From the NCBI RefSeq assembly GCF_030247195.1, contig NC_080672.1:306683115-306747114 (forward strand): a stretch of 64,000 nucleotides of DNA, in the 5' to 3' direction. This document shows, piece by piece, positions 32,940 to 43,457 of the stretch (position 1 is the stretch's first letter; every line of letters starts with the position of its first letter). The notes under the pieces are model-generated. The model worked only from the letters and a program-made list of their open reading frames with translations. It was not told the origin of the DNA and ran no database searches. The position numbers were made by a program, and so were the translations under genes. This DNA comes from Topomyia yanbarensis. Taxonomy: Eukaryota > Arthropoda > Insecta > Diptera > Culicidae.

Positions 32940-35810
32940 CTAAATTGGGATATTTATCGTTTTTATGAAGGTATAGATAAGGGACATATAGGGGAAATCA
33001 CAAGTTGCCAGCATATCTCGGACTGGTACATTGGGTGGTCTACCTCGGGCCCGAAGGGATTCCTTTAACTGAGACCTGGCGTCACAATACCCGGCGCATA
33101 CCCAGACAACGTGTTCGATGTCGTGATAGCCCTCGTCACAAGCGCACAGACTACTCTCCGCAAGCCCAATACGCCGCAAATGCGCATCCATGGTGTAGTG
33201 ATTGGACATAAGTCGGGACATTACACGAATAAAATCCCGACCCACATCCATCCCCCCGAACCAAGGCTTCGTTGATACCTTTGGGATAATCGAATGTAGC
33301 CATCGTCCAAGTTCCCCATTGCTCCACAAGGTTTGCCAACTGTTGAGCATCCTCTGACGACAAATACTAAAAAAATCGTTGAAGCAGATTGGTCTTTCGT
33401 ATATGTCACCATTTAATGCGCCCACCTTTGCTAATGAGTCGGCCTTTTCATTGCCCGGGATAGAACAATGAGAGGGGACCCAAACAAAGGTAATCTGATA
33501 AGATTTTTCAGATAACGTACACAAGGACTCCTGTATCATCCCCAGAAAATACGGGAGTTGCTTTTTAGGCTTCACCGCACGAAGAGCCTCAATAGAGCTG
33601 AGGCTGTCCGAAACGATGAAGTAGTGATCTGTGGGCAGAGTGTCGATGATCCCAAGGGTGTACTGAATTGCAGCTAACTCTGCGACGTAAACTGAAGCGG
33701 GATCATTGAGCTTGAATGAAGCGGTGATAGTATTGTTGAAGATACCGAAGCCAGTGGACCCATCGAGATTTGATCCGTCAGTGTAGAACACTTTGTCACA
33801 GTCAACTTCTCGGAATTTATTATAAAATATATTGGGGATCACTTGCGGGCGTATATGGTCCGGGATTCCACGAATCTCTTCCTTCATGGATGTGTCGAAG
33901 AATACAGTAGAATCAGAAGTATCTAGGAAACGAACACGGTTGGGAGTATATGAAGAAGGATTAATGCTCTGTGCCATGTAGTCGAAGTACAAGGCCATAA
34001 ATCGGGTTTGAGAATTAAGCTCGACGAGCCTCTCGAAGTTTTCAATCACCAACGGGTTCAGAATGTCGCATCGGATGAGCAATCGATAGGAGAGTTTCCA
34101 AAATCGATTTTTTAGCGGAAGAACGCCCGCCAGCACTTCGAGACTCATCGTATGGGTCGAGTGCATGCAACCCAAGGCAATACGCAAGCAACGATACTGG
34201 ATTCTCTCCAGTTTGATGAAGTGTATGTTCGCAGCGGAGCGGAAACAGAAACACCCGTACTCCATCACCGACAATATCGTTGTTTGGTATAACCTGATCA
34301 GGTCTCCTGGGTGAGCACCCCACCATGTTCCAGTTATTGTTCGGAGAAAATTGATCCTTTGTTGGCATTTCTGTTTCAGATACCTAATGTGACATCCCCA
34401 GGTACCTTTAGAGTCGAACCAGACCCCGAGATATTTAAATGTGAAAACCTGGTTGATCGTTGCACCCATTAATAGAAGCTGAAGTTGCGCCGGCTCACGC
34501 TTCCTAGAAAAAACAACCAACTCAGTTTTCTCCGTGGAGAACTCAATACCCAGCAGAAGAGCCCAAGCAGACAAATTGTCCAAGGTATTTTGTAATGGTC
34601 CTTGCAAGTCGGCAGTTTTGGGCCCTGTAACAGAGACCACCCCGTCGTTTGCAAGTTGCCTTAGCGTGCATGAATTGGCAAGACTATCGTCAATGTCATT
34701 CACGTAAAAATTGTAGAGCAGGGGACTTAGACATGAGCCCTGGGGAAGACCCATGTAGCTAAATCGCGATGTTGTTAAATCGCCATGCGAAAAGTGCATG
34801 TGCTTTTCAGACAACAGGTTTAGCAAAAAGTTATTCAAAATTGGTGAAAGACCATGCTGGTGCAGCTTCTCTGACAGAATGTTGATAGAAACTGAGTCAA
34901 AAGCCCCCTTAATATCCAAGAAGACTGATGCCATCTGCTCTTTGTTAGCATAGGCCATTTGGATTTCTGTAGAAAGCAACGCAAGGCAATCGTTCGTCCC
35001 TTTGCCTTTGCGGAAGCCAAATTGTGTATCTGACAGTAAGCCATTTGCTTCAACCCAATTGTCGAGGCGAAACAAGACCATTTTCTCGAACAACTTCCGA
35101 ATACAGGATAGCATTGCAATCGGCCGATACGAGTTGTGGTCGGAGGCTGGTTTTCCTGGTTTTTGGATGGCGATGACCTTCACTTGCCTCCATTCATAAG
35201 GGACAATGTTACCCTCAAGAAACTTGTTAAATAAATTCAACAAGCGCCTTTTTGCAGTGTCAGGCAGATTCTTCAGCAAGTTGAATTTGATTCTGTCTAA
35301 CCCTGTGGCGTTATTGTTGCACGATAAGAGAGCAAGTGAGAACTCCACCATCGAAAACGGTGTTTCGTTCGCGGTATCGTGAGGAGACGCGGCGCGGCAC
35401 GTTTTCTGTACCGGGACAGAATCCGGACAGATCTTCTTGGCGAAAGCGAATATCCAACGGTTTGAATATTCCACGTTCTCGTTGGTACTATTACGGTTAC
35501 GCATACGTCGAGCCGTACCCCAAAGAGTGCTCATCGCTGTTTCTCTCGTTAACCCGTCGACGAACCGGCGCCAATAACTGCGTTTTTTGGCTTTCATTAG
35601 ACTCTTCATTCGCCTTTCTAACGACGCGTACTGTTGATAGCTAGCGGGTAACCCGTCTTCCCGGAAGGCCTTATATGCAGTGGACTTTTCCGCGTACAGC
35701 TCTGAGCACTCTTTATCCCACCACAGGGTGGGAGACCGTCCATGGGTATTCGCGCTGGGTACTGGTTTAGTCTGAGCTTGATTCGCACTGTCGAGAATCA
35801 AGCCAGCCAA
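32940..35810 (-). CDS. I-clade ORF2, reverse transcriptase and RNase H part
   Basis: An open frame of 956 codons; the TTG at 35810 is not a real start, because the protein continues from the endonuclease part across a frameshift. Reverse transcriptase: NSYRPIAMLSCIRKLFEKM, TQFGFRKGKGTNDCL, FLDIKGAFDSVS (motif A, aspartate present), GLPQGSCLSPLLYNFYVND, then QLANDGVVSVTG (motif C). Family members have ADDG; here the first aspartate is asparagine, residue 388, codon 34649-34647. RNase H follows (FYTDGSNLDGSTGFG, VYVAELAAIQYTL, VSDSLSSIEAL, WVPSHCSIPGNEKADSLAK), then a cysteine/histidine tail (CACDEGYHDIEHVVWVC). The polymerase is predicted inactive, while the rest is remarkably open. Confidence 0.95.
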   Translation of the reverse strand: MAGLILDSANQAQTKPVPSANTHGRSPTLWWDKECSELYAEKSTAYKAFREDGLPASYQQYASLERRMKSLMKAKKRSYWRRFVDGLTRETAMSTLWGTARRMRNRNSTNENVEYSNRWIFAFAKKICPDSVPVQKTCRAASPHDTANETPFSMVEFSLALLSCNNNATGLDRIKFNLLKNLPDTAKRRLLNLFNKFLEGNIVPYEWRQVKVIAIQKPGKPASDHNSYRPIAMLSCIRKLFEKMVLFRLDNWVEANGLLSDTQFGFRKGKGTNDCLALLSTEIQMAYANKEQMASVFLDIKGAFDSVSINILSEKLHQHGLSPILNNFLLNLLSEKHMHFSHGDLTTSRFSYMGLPQGSCLSPLLYNFYVNDIDDSLANSCTLRQLANDGVVSVTGPKTADLQGPLQNTLDNLSAWALLLGIEFSTEKTELVVFSRKREPAQLQLLLMGATINQVFTFKYLGVWFDSKGTWGCHIRYLKQKCQQRINFLRTITGTWWGAHPGDLIRLYQTTILSVMEYGCFCFRSAANIHFIKLERIQYRCLRIALGCMHSTHTMSLEVLAGVLPLKNRFWKLSYRLLIRCDILNPLVIENFERLVELNSQTRFMALYFDYMAQSINPSSYTPNRVRFLDTSDSTVFFDTSMKEEIRGIPDHIRPQVIPNIFYNKFREVDCDKVFYTDGSNLDGSTGFGIFNNTITASFKLNDPASVYVAELAAIQYTLGIIDTLPTDHYFIVSDSLSSIEALRAVKPKKQLPYFLGMIQESLCTLSEKSYQITFVWVPSHCSIPGNEKADSLAKVGALNGDIYERPICFNDFFSICRQRMLNSWQTLWSNGELGRWLHSIIPKVSTKPWFGGMDVGRDFIRVMSRLMSNHYTMDAHLRRIGLAESSLCACDEGYHDIEHVVWVCAGYCDARSQLKESLRARGRPPNVPVRDMLATCDFPYMSLIYTFIKTINIPI

Positions 35811-35819
35811 AAACCTGTA

Positions 35820-36625
35820 CTCTTTTCCGGAGGAAGTTCTTGAGTGGATTCGATTTTAACGGATATCGCGGTCGCATAACTCTTATAATCAATGTTCCGT
35901 GTGAGGTCATACGAGACATTGATTGTTTCCGATGGTCTTGAACCGTTAGCAATTGAAATCACGATAGGCAAATGATCGCTACCGTGGGGATCAGGGATCA
36001 CCTTCCACATGCAATCTAACTGTAGCGATGTCGAGCAAAGCGACAAATCCAACGCGCTTGCGCGTGCTGGTGGTGTAGGAATCCGCGTCATTTCTCCCGT
36101 GTTTAAGATGGTCATGTTGAAATTGTCGCAAAGATCTTGGATTAATGTTGATCTATTATCATCATGAAGACAACCCCATACTGTACCGTGCGAGTTAAAG
36201 TCTCCCAGAACTAGCCGCGGTGCCGGTAAGGATTCCGTGATATTACAAAGCGTTCGGTGCCCTACCGAGGCTCTAGGAGGAATGTAGATGGAAGCAATGC
36301 AAAGGTCTTTACCTTTGATTAAAACTTGACAAGCGACAATTTCAATGCCTGGTGTCGAAGGGAAGTTAATTCGGTTGAAAGAATAGCACTTTTTGATCCC
36401 CAAAAGTACTCCTCCATAGGGGTTTTCTCGATCCAGACGAATTATATTAAAGTCGTGGAAGTTGAGATTTATATCGGAAGTTAATCAAGTTTCACATAAT
36501 GCGAAAGCATCACATTTTAAACTATTTAGTAAAAATTTAAAGGAATCGATTTTCGGGAGGATACATCTGCTGTTCCACTGTAGAACAGTGATCGAATCGG
36601 TGACCTCGTTCGATGACTTAGCCAT
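35820..36625 (-). pseudogene. I-clade ORF2, endonuclease part (broken)
   Basis: It begins at the ATG at 36625-36623 (MAKSSNEVTDS) and continues VLQWNSR (catalytic asparagine) and ALCET (catalytic glutamate). A TGA at 36487-36485 then replaces a tryptophan codon in the family's ETWL motif. The rest stays open: LGDFNSHGTVWG, SALDLSLCSTSL and GSDHLPIVI carry the remaining acidic and histidine residues of an APE-type nuclease. Near 35820 the frame is lost, consistent with one missing base in AAAAGAGTAC, and ORF2 continues in the frame of 35810-32940. The nuclease would nick target DNA to prime reverse transcription. Confidence 0.9.
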
Positions 36626-36726
36626 CGAAGGATACGATCGCTGCAAGGAGGGGCCATTTAGTAGTCAACTGCTTCAAAAATGTTTGCACTATAGGGAGAA
36701 AACGTATCAGAAGGCTTTTAAGAGGA

Positions 36727-37378
36727 TCAGTAACATTTCTTATTTCCACAATATGTGGCTGTGTGGCCCAACTGCTTGCAATTGCTGCAGCTCATGACCC
36801 GCGGTACAAACAGGCGAACTGGTAGGCGAACCTTGTCAAGGAGGATGTAGTTGGGAAGAGAGGACCCGGCGAATGTCACCCGAAGCGAGCCTGATAGAGA
36901 GTAGGTAGTCTTACCTCCCCTCGGTGTTTGCGGTATACAATTGTTTGCATTCTAAGATCTTCATCTGTTCAAGAGAGGGGTCCTTAAAGCAGCCAACCCC
37001 GTGCTCCAACAGTTCTTCGCATTTCAGGCCCGGTTCGGACACTACCCCATCGATTTCACAGGCCACACAAGGCACGTACGCTTTAAATTCCCGCGTAAAG
37101 CGCTCACAGCAAGCAATCGCGTTTGCCTGGCCGAGATCATTCACTAGAACACGTATCTTGTTTGCCCGAACACGTGTTATCTGAGTTACGGCCGGGTAAT
37201 TAGCAGTCAGATCTCGAGAAAGTTTTAATATATTAACCGGTTTCTCTCCGGTCCGAAAATATACCACCCATGGCCCAGAGGAACCTTCTGGGTACTGCTT
37301 TATACGGGGAGCAATGCGAGTATTAGGGGGATCAGGGACTTCCATGATTACATCAGATGGTATTTCGCCCTCGGCCAT
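36727..37378 (-). pseudogene. I-clade ORF1 (gag-like), truncated
   Basis: It starts at ATG 37378 (MAEGEIPSDVIMEVPDPP). The first frame ends at 36911 after a frameshift near 36917. The continuation in the neighbouring frame includes LPVRLFVPRVMSCSNCKQLG and a single knuckle CSNCKQLGHTATYC (CX2CX4HX4C), then stops at TGA 36729-36727. ORF1 proteins of this clade usually carry further knuckles and a tail. Only about 100 bp separate this stop from ORF2, so the C-terminus is deleted. The role would be RNA binding and particle formation. Confidence 0.85.
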
Positions 37379-37640
37379 TTAAGCACGAGGGCAGAGCGTT
37401 ATATAAACGGGAATGTGTCTTATTATTTGATTACAAGGTAGAGTAAAAGTAGGGAAAAGGAAAGAAAGCAAACGAGGAAAAAAAATAAAGCAAAACTTAT
37501 CTGCAAACAACGTCGATTGTTCCGCACCAGCGAAAACAATGTACTGGATTTACTGCCGGCACCAGCAGAATGGCAGCTAACGAACGAACAAAGGATGACC
37601 TTCAATCACTGAAATTTACACACCGAACACCACTGTGAAA

Positions 37641-38847
37641 TATAACGATCCGTTCCGTTCAAAGGTTGGGAGACGTATGAAAAGCGTTTTTCTTGTTCAA
37701 AATTATATCATTTTCGGATTTCTAAGACTATTTTACCTTTATTTGATGTATTTAGATCCTTTGTTTCGTCGAATCAAATACTTGATAAAGTGCTCTTTAA
37801 AATTTCAACTTTCCCATATTTCCTATAAGAGAATTGCTACTTTGAACAAATAAACAATTCGGAAATTAATAACATAGGAGCCCCGAGAAAAAATATATTT
37901 GGAAGAAAAATAAGTTAATGGAAACGTTTTCTTTTACAAATTTCAAGACACTTAATTACCAACGCGAAACTAGCTAAATGGTGTCTTCGCAGGATTTCAA
38001 TAACGTTATTACTCCGTTCTTCTGATAATGTGTGTTCTCTGAGTTAACCTCCTTGAAAAATTATCTAAAAAATTGATCATCAAAATGTTAAAAAATAAAC
38101 GTTCTAGACCCCCCGGTAGAACACTTCAAAATTATGCTCAAATGAAAGAGGAGTATCTATGCTTTTGATTAGTAAGTACCTTAGCGATACTGATTTTTTG
38201 TCTAAATATCTTCTACCATAGACACCACGGAATACACACGTTTCGAGCGGTCATTCTAACTACCTGCAATATATTCCCTGGACCTTTTTTACAAAAAAAA
38301 TATTACCTTTATTCAGTAGCATTCAGCCTCCTTCCGAAACAAACAGTCAGGTTCAACTATAAACTTGAGTTTTGCGAAGATTTGGGATATAACGGAATAA
38401 ACGTTTCGTGCGGTCAATCCTACTGTGTCGAACAGACTTTTTCACCTAAGGAACACTAACGTTGGCCGACCTCATTCAGTTTGATTCCAAGTTATACAGC
38501 CAGCCTCGAAAATGAACACAAACAAGAATTGGGACAAAACGATCAAGATAGCTTATCTTACGGTCTTTTTAAATACATGAAATCAATTCTTCACACATTT
38601 TTACATAAGGAGTACGCATTTTGGGTAACAGCACTTAGCCCTCTATCAAGGCATTAAGTAAAGCCGCGTTTTTGATAGCTTCTTCCTGCTGTGCAACGTG
38701 AGACAGACCGCTTGCTTCAGTAGATTCGAATTATAATTTTCATAACTAACACCATGTAAAAATATAAATGCACCATGGCGCAGTTAAGCTAATGAACTGG
38801 ATCGTATCAAAACAAAAAATATTATACACACAGTTATCCTAATTGAA
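37641..38847. other. Unassigned intergenic DNA
   Basis: AT-rich, with no recognisable gene or element boundary. The word CACGTTTCGAGCGGTCA near 38236 and AACGTTTCGTGCGGTCA near 38400 form a loose direct repeat about 165 bp apart. Confidence 0.45.
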
Positions 38848-39008
38848 TGCAGATGAAACAGGATTAGTTTGAAACAGCAGTGATCAATATACTACGAAAT
38901 CCTATAAAATTGGTTAGTATCCGATTGATTGCAGATGAAACAGGATTAGTTTGAAACAGCAGTGATCAATATACTACGAAATCCTATAAAATTGGTTAGT
39001 ATCCGATT
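38848..39008 (+). repeat. Tandem duplication, 82-bp period
   Basis: Two adjacent copies starting TGCAGATGAAACAGGATTAG (38848 and 38930) are identical through ATCCGATT. Perfect identity implies a recent event or an assembly duplication. Confidence 0.93.
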
Positions 39009-39793
39009 AAATCCTAGCATGATAAGAATGAATAAAACTGCCAGCACATGAGTCCCTCTTTAGTGGACATTCATTTTCGAGTGCTTTTCACCAATTAATT
39101 GATAATTGCTATATTAGTTCTCTAGGTACTGCGAGAGAACCTTTTCCTCTAGCTATGTCTAGGATGTGCAGATGAGCAAAACTGTAGAACTTGCACTAAT
39201 TGGAAAATATTCATTTTCTCTAACGTCATCATCCAGAGTGGCTCGAGCAGTGCGTGTTCATCGTCGCGGTCTTGCATCTTCAATCTGCATGTATGCATTC
39301 AGATTTAATGAAAACGTGGGAAAAAGGATTCTTCCGCATCCGATGCCAACTAAAGGAATGGAATAAAGTGCTGCTCTTCTAGATTGGCTGCGTTTTCGAG
39401 TTCCACCTGAGAAGGTGTGCTGTGAATTATAAGATCCTATCCTGCAGTTTCCTTGCTTTAGTCTGGCTTCAGGAATGGTTCATTATTAGTAGAATTGCCA
39501 TTTTAATAGCATTCCAGGCGTGACTGGTGTGATAAAGTTATGCAATTTTAATTTAGTTAAACTCCGAGGAATGTTGCACGAGCCAATCGACCCTTCTTTC
39601 TCTAAACTTTTCATTACTTTTTCGTTATCTGTTTTGAAACGATATTTCTCGAACGCTTTTTATGTCTCTCCAATGTGCTGGCACCATAAAGTATTATACT
39701 GACGGCTATATAAAACAAAAGCCGCCTAACCGTATTGTACTACCGAACATCAAATCCAACCCGGTAAAAGTGTAATTTTCATAGCCAATAAAT
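39009..39793. other. Unassigned intergenic DNA
   Basis: No gene is recognised. The longest frame (66 codons from 39166) has no motif. Confidence 0.4.
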
Positions 39794-40207
39794 TTAAAAT
39801 TCAATCGTCCCTGTCACGCTAACGATCGCCTTCGAATTCGCGCTGTCTAGAATCCAAACGTCCGCATTGGAAAAGTCGCCCAATTTCAAGCCGGCAAAAT
39901 TAAATGAACTGCGAAAAGCTCCGCATCGCGTCATGGAAAGGACTGGTAGGAACGTAAATGAACGGGAAATCAAGATTAAAATCAACTCATTTCCAACTGC
40001 CATCAACGAATAACCAATCGGCCAAAAAGCCCTTACAAGCCGGTCGGCGAACGACAGGACATCAATTCGTATTTGTCTGTTGTGGAAAACCACTCTACCC
40101 CGCCATGCACCGAACTCTACACGAAATCCCAGCACGACGACGAGGATGTACTGGCTTGTATCCTCTCCAGCCTTGGCAGGCAGCCCTTTTACGACTAAAC
40201 TGAACAA
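39794..40207 (-). CDS. Unrecognised ORF, 137 codons
   Basis: This is the longest open frame in the window that is neither an element gene nor a repeat artefact. The local GC content is higher than in the flanks. The peptide includes VVKGLPAKAGEDTSQYILVV and FSNADVWILDSANSKAIVSV, with no domain I know and no clear signal peptide. The opposite strand is also open over much of the same interval (39958-40203 and 40080-40352), so neither strand is favoured by frame length alone. It may be an exon, a decayed element gene or chance. Confidence 0.22.
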   Translation of the reverse strand: MFSLVVKGLPAKAGEDTSQYILVVVLGFRVEFGAWRGRVVFHNRQIRIDVLSFADRLVRAFWPIGYSLMAVGNELILILISRSFTFLPVLSMTRCGAFRSSFNFAGLKLGDFSNADVWILDSANSKAIVSVTGTIEF

Positions 40208-41464
40208 AATCGATTTTCCAACCAGTTGGAGGCTAGTTTATCCTATATCGAAAAACGCCATTAATTGCGCCCCCGTTTCGCATCCCGGTATCTCTGCAGC
40301 TTTAGAGTTGCGAGTTGCACAATGGAGTTACGAGGTAGGGGAAGATGCATAGATTGGACCAGAATTGAAACCGGCCAAACAATCGAGTATTGAACCGTGT
40401 TCTGGTATTTCGCAACAGTGTCGACCGATGGTACGGGCACAGTTCGATGGAACGCCGGGCACAAATCGATGGAACGCCGAAGACAGCAATCAGAACAAAC
40501 TGACTCAAACGGCACATTCTTCACGTTATTCGGAGATTATTGGTTATCTTGCATTGATTACACTAGTGTATCGCATTATTAACCTGGGATGAGATGTAGA
40601 TTCGTCTATTGTAAAATAGTGCATTTTGAAATATGTGGGACTAAAGATGGGCATGAGCACGAGAGTGATGACCATACAATTCATAGTTGCTACTCCGTGA
40701 TTAACCAGAACAAGCGAAATTACACAGATAATTAACAAATGGAGCCTGGGACTAGCTCTCCATCTTCAATGTGCACATTTCGAGAGTTCCATGCTTTGAA
40801 ATGTCAATAACGACGCTGGTCACGTCCTTACAGTCATCGGGGAAGGTTTAACAAACATTGTTATGGAAACCGTGTATACCTCTGCATCTGCACGTTTGCC
40901 ACGGGAAAGAGTTTTTGTTATAGGGATGGGGTAAAGAGTTAAAGAAATCTGGATTCATCTTGATAAGAGGTACAATCTATGCAACTCTCAGAAATTTTAT
41001 TATGTATTTGTTACTCTGGGCAGCCCGCTGTCGAAAATTTATGATAGATTTATCGTTTCTTGATGAAAATCGGAAAATTCTCAGTTTGTAAAATATGCAA
41101 CTTTTACTCCGGATAACTGACTATCGGGAGTGTTACTTATATTCAGTTTAATCATATATTTTTCAGGCGGCATATCAACGATTTTAGCATTTACTGTTTC
41201 TTTATTCCAGCGAAACGCGGCATTGCAAGAACGGTATAATATACCTTCACTGTATTTTTGATAATGCGTGGAGCAAAACTCAATGTTATTAACAACGATA
41301 ATCATATTTTGGAAATGATGAAAAATAACGTTTTCCGTTTGGTTTCGTTTTGTAGGTCAGCATCGGTTCTTATGAGCATTTGATTTTTGTTGTATTTTAA
41401 ATTATATAAATAACCTCTAAGCAGGATTAGAAAAAAAAATTGAAATCTTTGAAGTAAGCGGCTA
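40208..41464. other. Unassigned intergenic DNA
   Basis: No gene is recognised. The frame pair around 40261-40592 is open on both strands but carries no motif. Confidence 0.4.
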
Positions 41465-41468
41465 TTAA

Positions 41469-42964
41469 GGGGAGATTATCATTCAAAATTTTCAAAAATG
41501 TCTACAAGCCGCTGTTCGAAGCGGCATCCTGGCTTCCACGGGACGCTCTCGGCTCGAGGCACGCGCCTCAGGTAGAAACCTTTTTATGGCATTATGCTCG
41601 TTCGCAGAATGCTTCGCGTTGCACTATACATTAGAGTGTGACACGGTTATATAAAAAAAAATGCTCCGAGCAACTTTTTGAGTACTATTTAGGCCCCAGA
41701 ACAACTGTGCAAATTCTTAGCTCGATCAGTGAAACTATATTTTTGCGCTCACTGTTTAAAGTTTACATGGGATTTCATATGGAGAAACTGACTCACAAAA
41801 TAATTCCTCCAGGAGTCGCCCAACCAAACCTTTTAAAAATAAATCTATATATTGTTTTCATAGGAAATTTATCAAGGAAACAAAGTCTCAAAAACTGTCA
41901 AACAATCTGACGCTTGTGGAAAATAGAATTAGGCAAAAACCAATTGATGCTCTATTGATTGATGAAAATTTCAATTTTCATAGCATCACTGCTGCTGACG
42001 GTCGAATTATATACATACACAATCCAAAAAGTTGCAGGAATCTAATTTTTGTCCCTCCCTACTGTACATGTGTCTTGAAAACGCATTTCACGGCTTGATC
42101 TGTAAAGGACGCCACTGGCATGGTCGACTAATCATGAAGTATGAAACCACAGAGAACGGTGAAAAAACGAAAAATTTTGGTCAAAATTGTTAAACTCACA
42201 TTTTAGCCCGTCTTATTAGAATCGCCAATTATATTTTTTTGATTTTGATACATATAAACTTAAATTCGTGGTTTATAAATCACAAAGCCTTTATTTCTTG
42301 ATTTTGGCTGAAATAGCAGTAATTTTTTTAGTAGTAGTCCGCCATATTGAATCGGCCATTTTGAATTTCGAAAAACTAACTTGAGATTTCTAGTCAGCGA
42401 TGTCCCAAAATTACATGTAATTCTTACAAAATATTGACATTATACCACGAAAGTGTTCTCAAAACTTTAAACGCGTTTATCTCAAAACATGACTTTTCAA
42501 AACTGCGTGCGAGGTCACCTCTCGAAAGTAAACCTTTTTCATTGGAGGAATGACCTAAAAAATCTAGAAATTCTTTGCATTATTTTTTTAGTGAAGCCTT
42601 GAAGCGGAAAAAAGGGCTAAAAGATCGATTTCAAAGTTTTAGATCACACCATTACATGAACTTTGAAGTTCTTTACCCCTTCTTAAGTCATTACTCCAAC
42701 AAATTTAGTTTTCTTTAGAGCCTTATTTTTAGTTTTGTGTTTCAGATCGATCCTTAGGAAGCAAGCTGTACGCAGTTTTGGAATTCCACGCGCACCTAAG
42801 CTTGTACGAAACGTCACCAACGACGCTATTTTGTCTTGAAAAAATTGTAAATTCTGACAAAAATATAAGCTTTGTGAAACCTAAGTTCATTCTAAGTTTT
42901 TTCATTGGCCCACAAAAAATCCAAATTTTGCTTACTTTTCGGTCATTTGAATGAGAATCTCCCC
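41469..42964. mobile_element. 1.5-kb inverted-repeat element flanked by TTAA
   Basis: GGGGAGATTATCATTCAAA at 41469 is matched by the inverted end TTTGAATGAGAATCTCCCC finishing at 42964, with one mismatch. TTAA stands on both sides (41465-41468 and 42965-42968). TTAA is the piggyBac-type target, but the GGGGAGA tip is not the usual CCC tip, and a TA duplication with AGGGGAGA tips fits the same bases. No transposase is present. Two frames (41638-41910 and 41916-42098) are unrecognised. Confidence 0.75.
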
Positions 42965-43082
42965 TTAATGGTGTATATTTTGGTTAATGCTCCTGTAAAT
43001 AATTATAAAGTATTTATTCTTCAAAATAAGTTTAGTTCGAGTGTAGTCTTCAGCATAAAGTTTTCGAAACAACTTTGCTGAA

Positions 43083-43213
43083 TGGGGCAGAGCGTAGTTG
43101 GTAAGTCGATTGCCTTATACGTAGCTCTCCTAGGTTCGATTCCCAACCCCCGCATATAAGCATAGAAAAGCGCAAAAAAATCCTAAGGTTAAAGCCTCTA
43201 CAGTCGAAATTTC
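43083..43213 (+). mobile_element. tRNA-derived SINE, copy 3
   Basis: GGGGCAGAGCGTAGTTGGTA starts the copy, followed by a canonical B box GGTTCGATTCCC. It is shortened in the body compared with copy 2, ends near CAGTCGAAATT, and has lost its A-rich tail. No clear target duplication is seen. Confidence 0.83.
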
Positions 43214-43457
43214 TTAAATATCCTTTTATATCTCGATATATTGCATTTATGTAGCCTTCATATTTTCAACAAAGTTTGTTTTTAAATGACATTATCAACA
43301 ACTTTGCTGAAGACACCACGTCTCTTACTATTTTTGAAGAGTAGTAAAGCCATACTTACCTTTAGGAGATTCGATCACCAAAATGACTATATCAAATGAT
43401 TCGTTTTTTATGTTGGAAAACTTCTTTGAGGTTGTTAAACCTTTAACGTTGATGGTT

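Larger units (their letters stand above)
32670..37640 (-). mobile_element. I-clade non-LTR retrotransposon, almost full length
   Basis: Read on the minus strand, it has a leader, ORF1 with a zinc knuckle, ORF2 with endonuclease, reverse transcriptase and RNase H, and a 3' untranslated region of about 270 bp. The order endonuclease, reverse transcriptase, RNase H and C-terminal cysteine/histidine cluster is that of the I clade. The outer borders are estimates, because I find no clear target duplication. Defects are an ORF1 frameshift and truncation, a stop and a frameshift in the endonuclease part, and an altered polymerase catalytic box. Two more fragments of related elements lie at 15466-16530 and 49893-53700. 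Confidence 0.93.
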
